A stretch of DNA of 32,584 nt from Planctomycetota bacterium (GTDB lineage Bacteria; Planctomycetota; MHYJ01; WSZJ01). This document shows positions 32,512-32,584 of the stretch, in pieces. The stretch spans positions 1 to 32,584 of the forward strand of contig JAIOPR010000042.1 of NCBI GenBank assembly GCA_021413805.1, read 5' to 3'. Positions within the stretch are counted from its first letter, which is position 1. Every line of letters begins with the position of its first letter. Both the position numbers and the translations under genes were made by a program. The notes beneath the pieces were generated by a model. That model saw nothing but the letters and a program-made list of their open reading frames with translations, was not told the DNA's origin and searched no databases.

Positions 32512-32531
32512 ACTTCCCTGAAGGAGCACCG

Positions 32532-32584
32532 ATGCGCCCCTCGATCGCCCTCGCCCTCCTCCTCGCCGGGTGCGCTTCAGCCCC
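32532..32584 (+). CDS. Lipoprotein, N-terminus only (3' end outside window)
   Basis: This gene is too short for the ORF track. ATG 32532 is preceded by AAGGAG (32521-32526) at 5 nt and reads MRPSIALALLLAGCASA, a lipoprotein signal peptide with lipobox LAGC. The reading frame is open to the end of the window. It follows the outer-membrane barrel gene by 20 nt and is likely in the same operon. The mature domain is not visible, so no function can be given. Confidence 0.8.
   Translation, partial: MRPSIALALLLAGCASA

Overview
The window is very GC-rich bacterial DNA from a diderm organism. It encodes an OprO/OprP-type porin, a second outer-membrane barrel, lipoproteins, a LpxL-like acyltransferase and a sigma-54 activator. 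Large secreted TPR, DUF3857 and PQQ-propeller proteins, together with long-form PstC and PstA, recall Planctomycetota or Myxococcota-like lineages. That placement is inference; the window has no rRNA or other phylogenetic marker. Coding density is high, no gene-free stretch exceeds 300 bp, and I saw no tRNA, rRNA, CRISPR array, insertion sequence or phage gene.

Left part (1-12.2 kb). A rhomboid protease, truncated by the window edge, overlaps a LpxL/HtrB-like acyltransferase. Next come two giant tandem paralogues built from TPRs, a beta-sandwich module, DUF3857 and a transglutaminase-like domain. The first is a lipoprotein with an intact Cys-His-Asp triad; the second appears to have lost all three residues. 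A UPF0175 antitoxin-like gene follows, preceded by an 11-bp inverted repeat and coupled to an unrecognised 90-aa gene. On the minus strand are two tandem isoaspartyl peptidase/asparaginase genes, the upstream one broken by an internal deletion that removes the catalytic threonine.

Middle (12.2-20.6 kb). A cytoplasmic coiled-coil protein with 14-residue repeats ends at a strong terminator. It is followed by cutA, a secreted PQQ-propeller protein (ATGA-coupled to cutA) and a SIMPL-domain protein with its own terminator. On the minus strand are an unrecognised gene and a methyltransferase (coupled), an orphan NtrC-type sigma-54 activator, and a small secreted NTF2-like protein with an excellent -24/-12 promoter directly in front of it.

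Right part (20.7-32.6 kb). This is a phosphate-acquisition locus, pstS-pstC-pstA-pstB-phoU on the minus strand, plus a separately transcribed phosphate-selective-type porin. The pstS and porin promoters share the same layout: 6-bp TTnACC-like units phased every 11 bp, then 9 nt, then a TACCsT -10. This is the pattern expected of a PhoB-type Pho box, so pst operon and porin probably form one phosphate-starvation regulon. An RsbV-like STAS gene lies between phoU and the porin. Beyond pstS are a DUF2238 membrane protein, a CoA-transferase/GNAT fusion, an outer-membrane barrel protein and the start of a lipoprotein.

The observations I consider most worth testing are the Pho-box promoter pair, the sigma-54 promoter beside the NtrC regulator, the active/inactive transglutaminase pair and the UPF0175-unknown gene pair.
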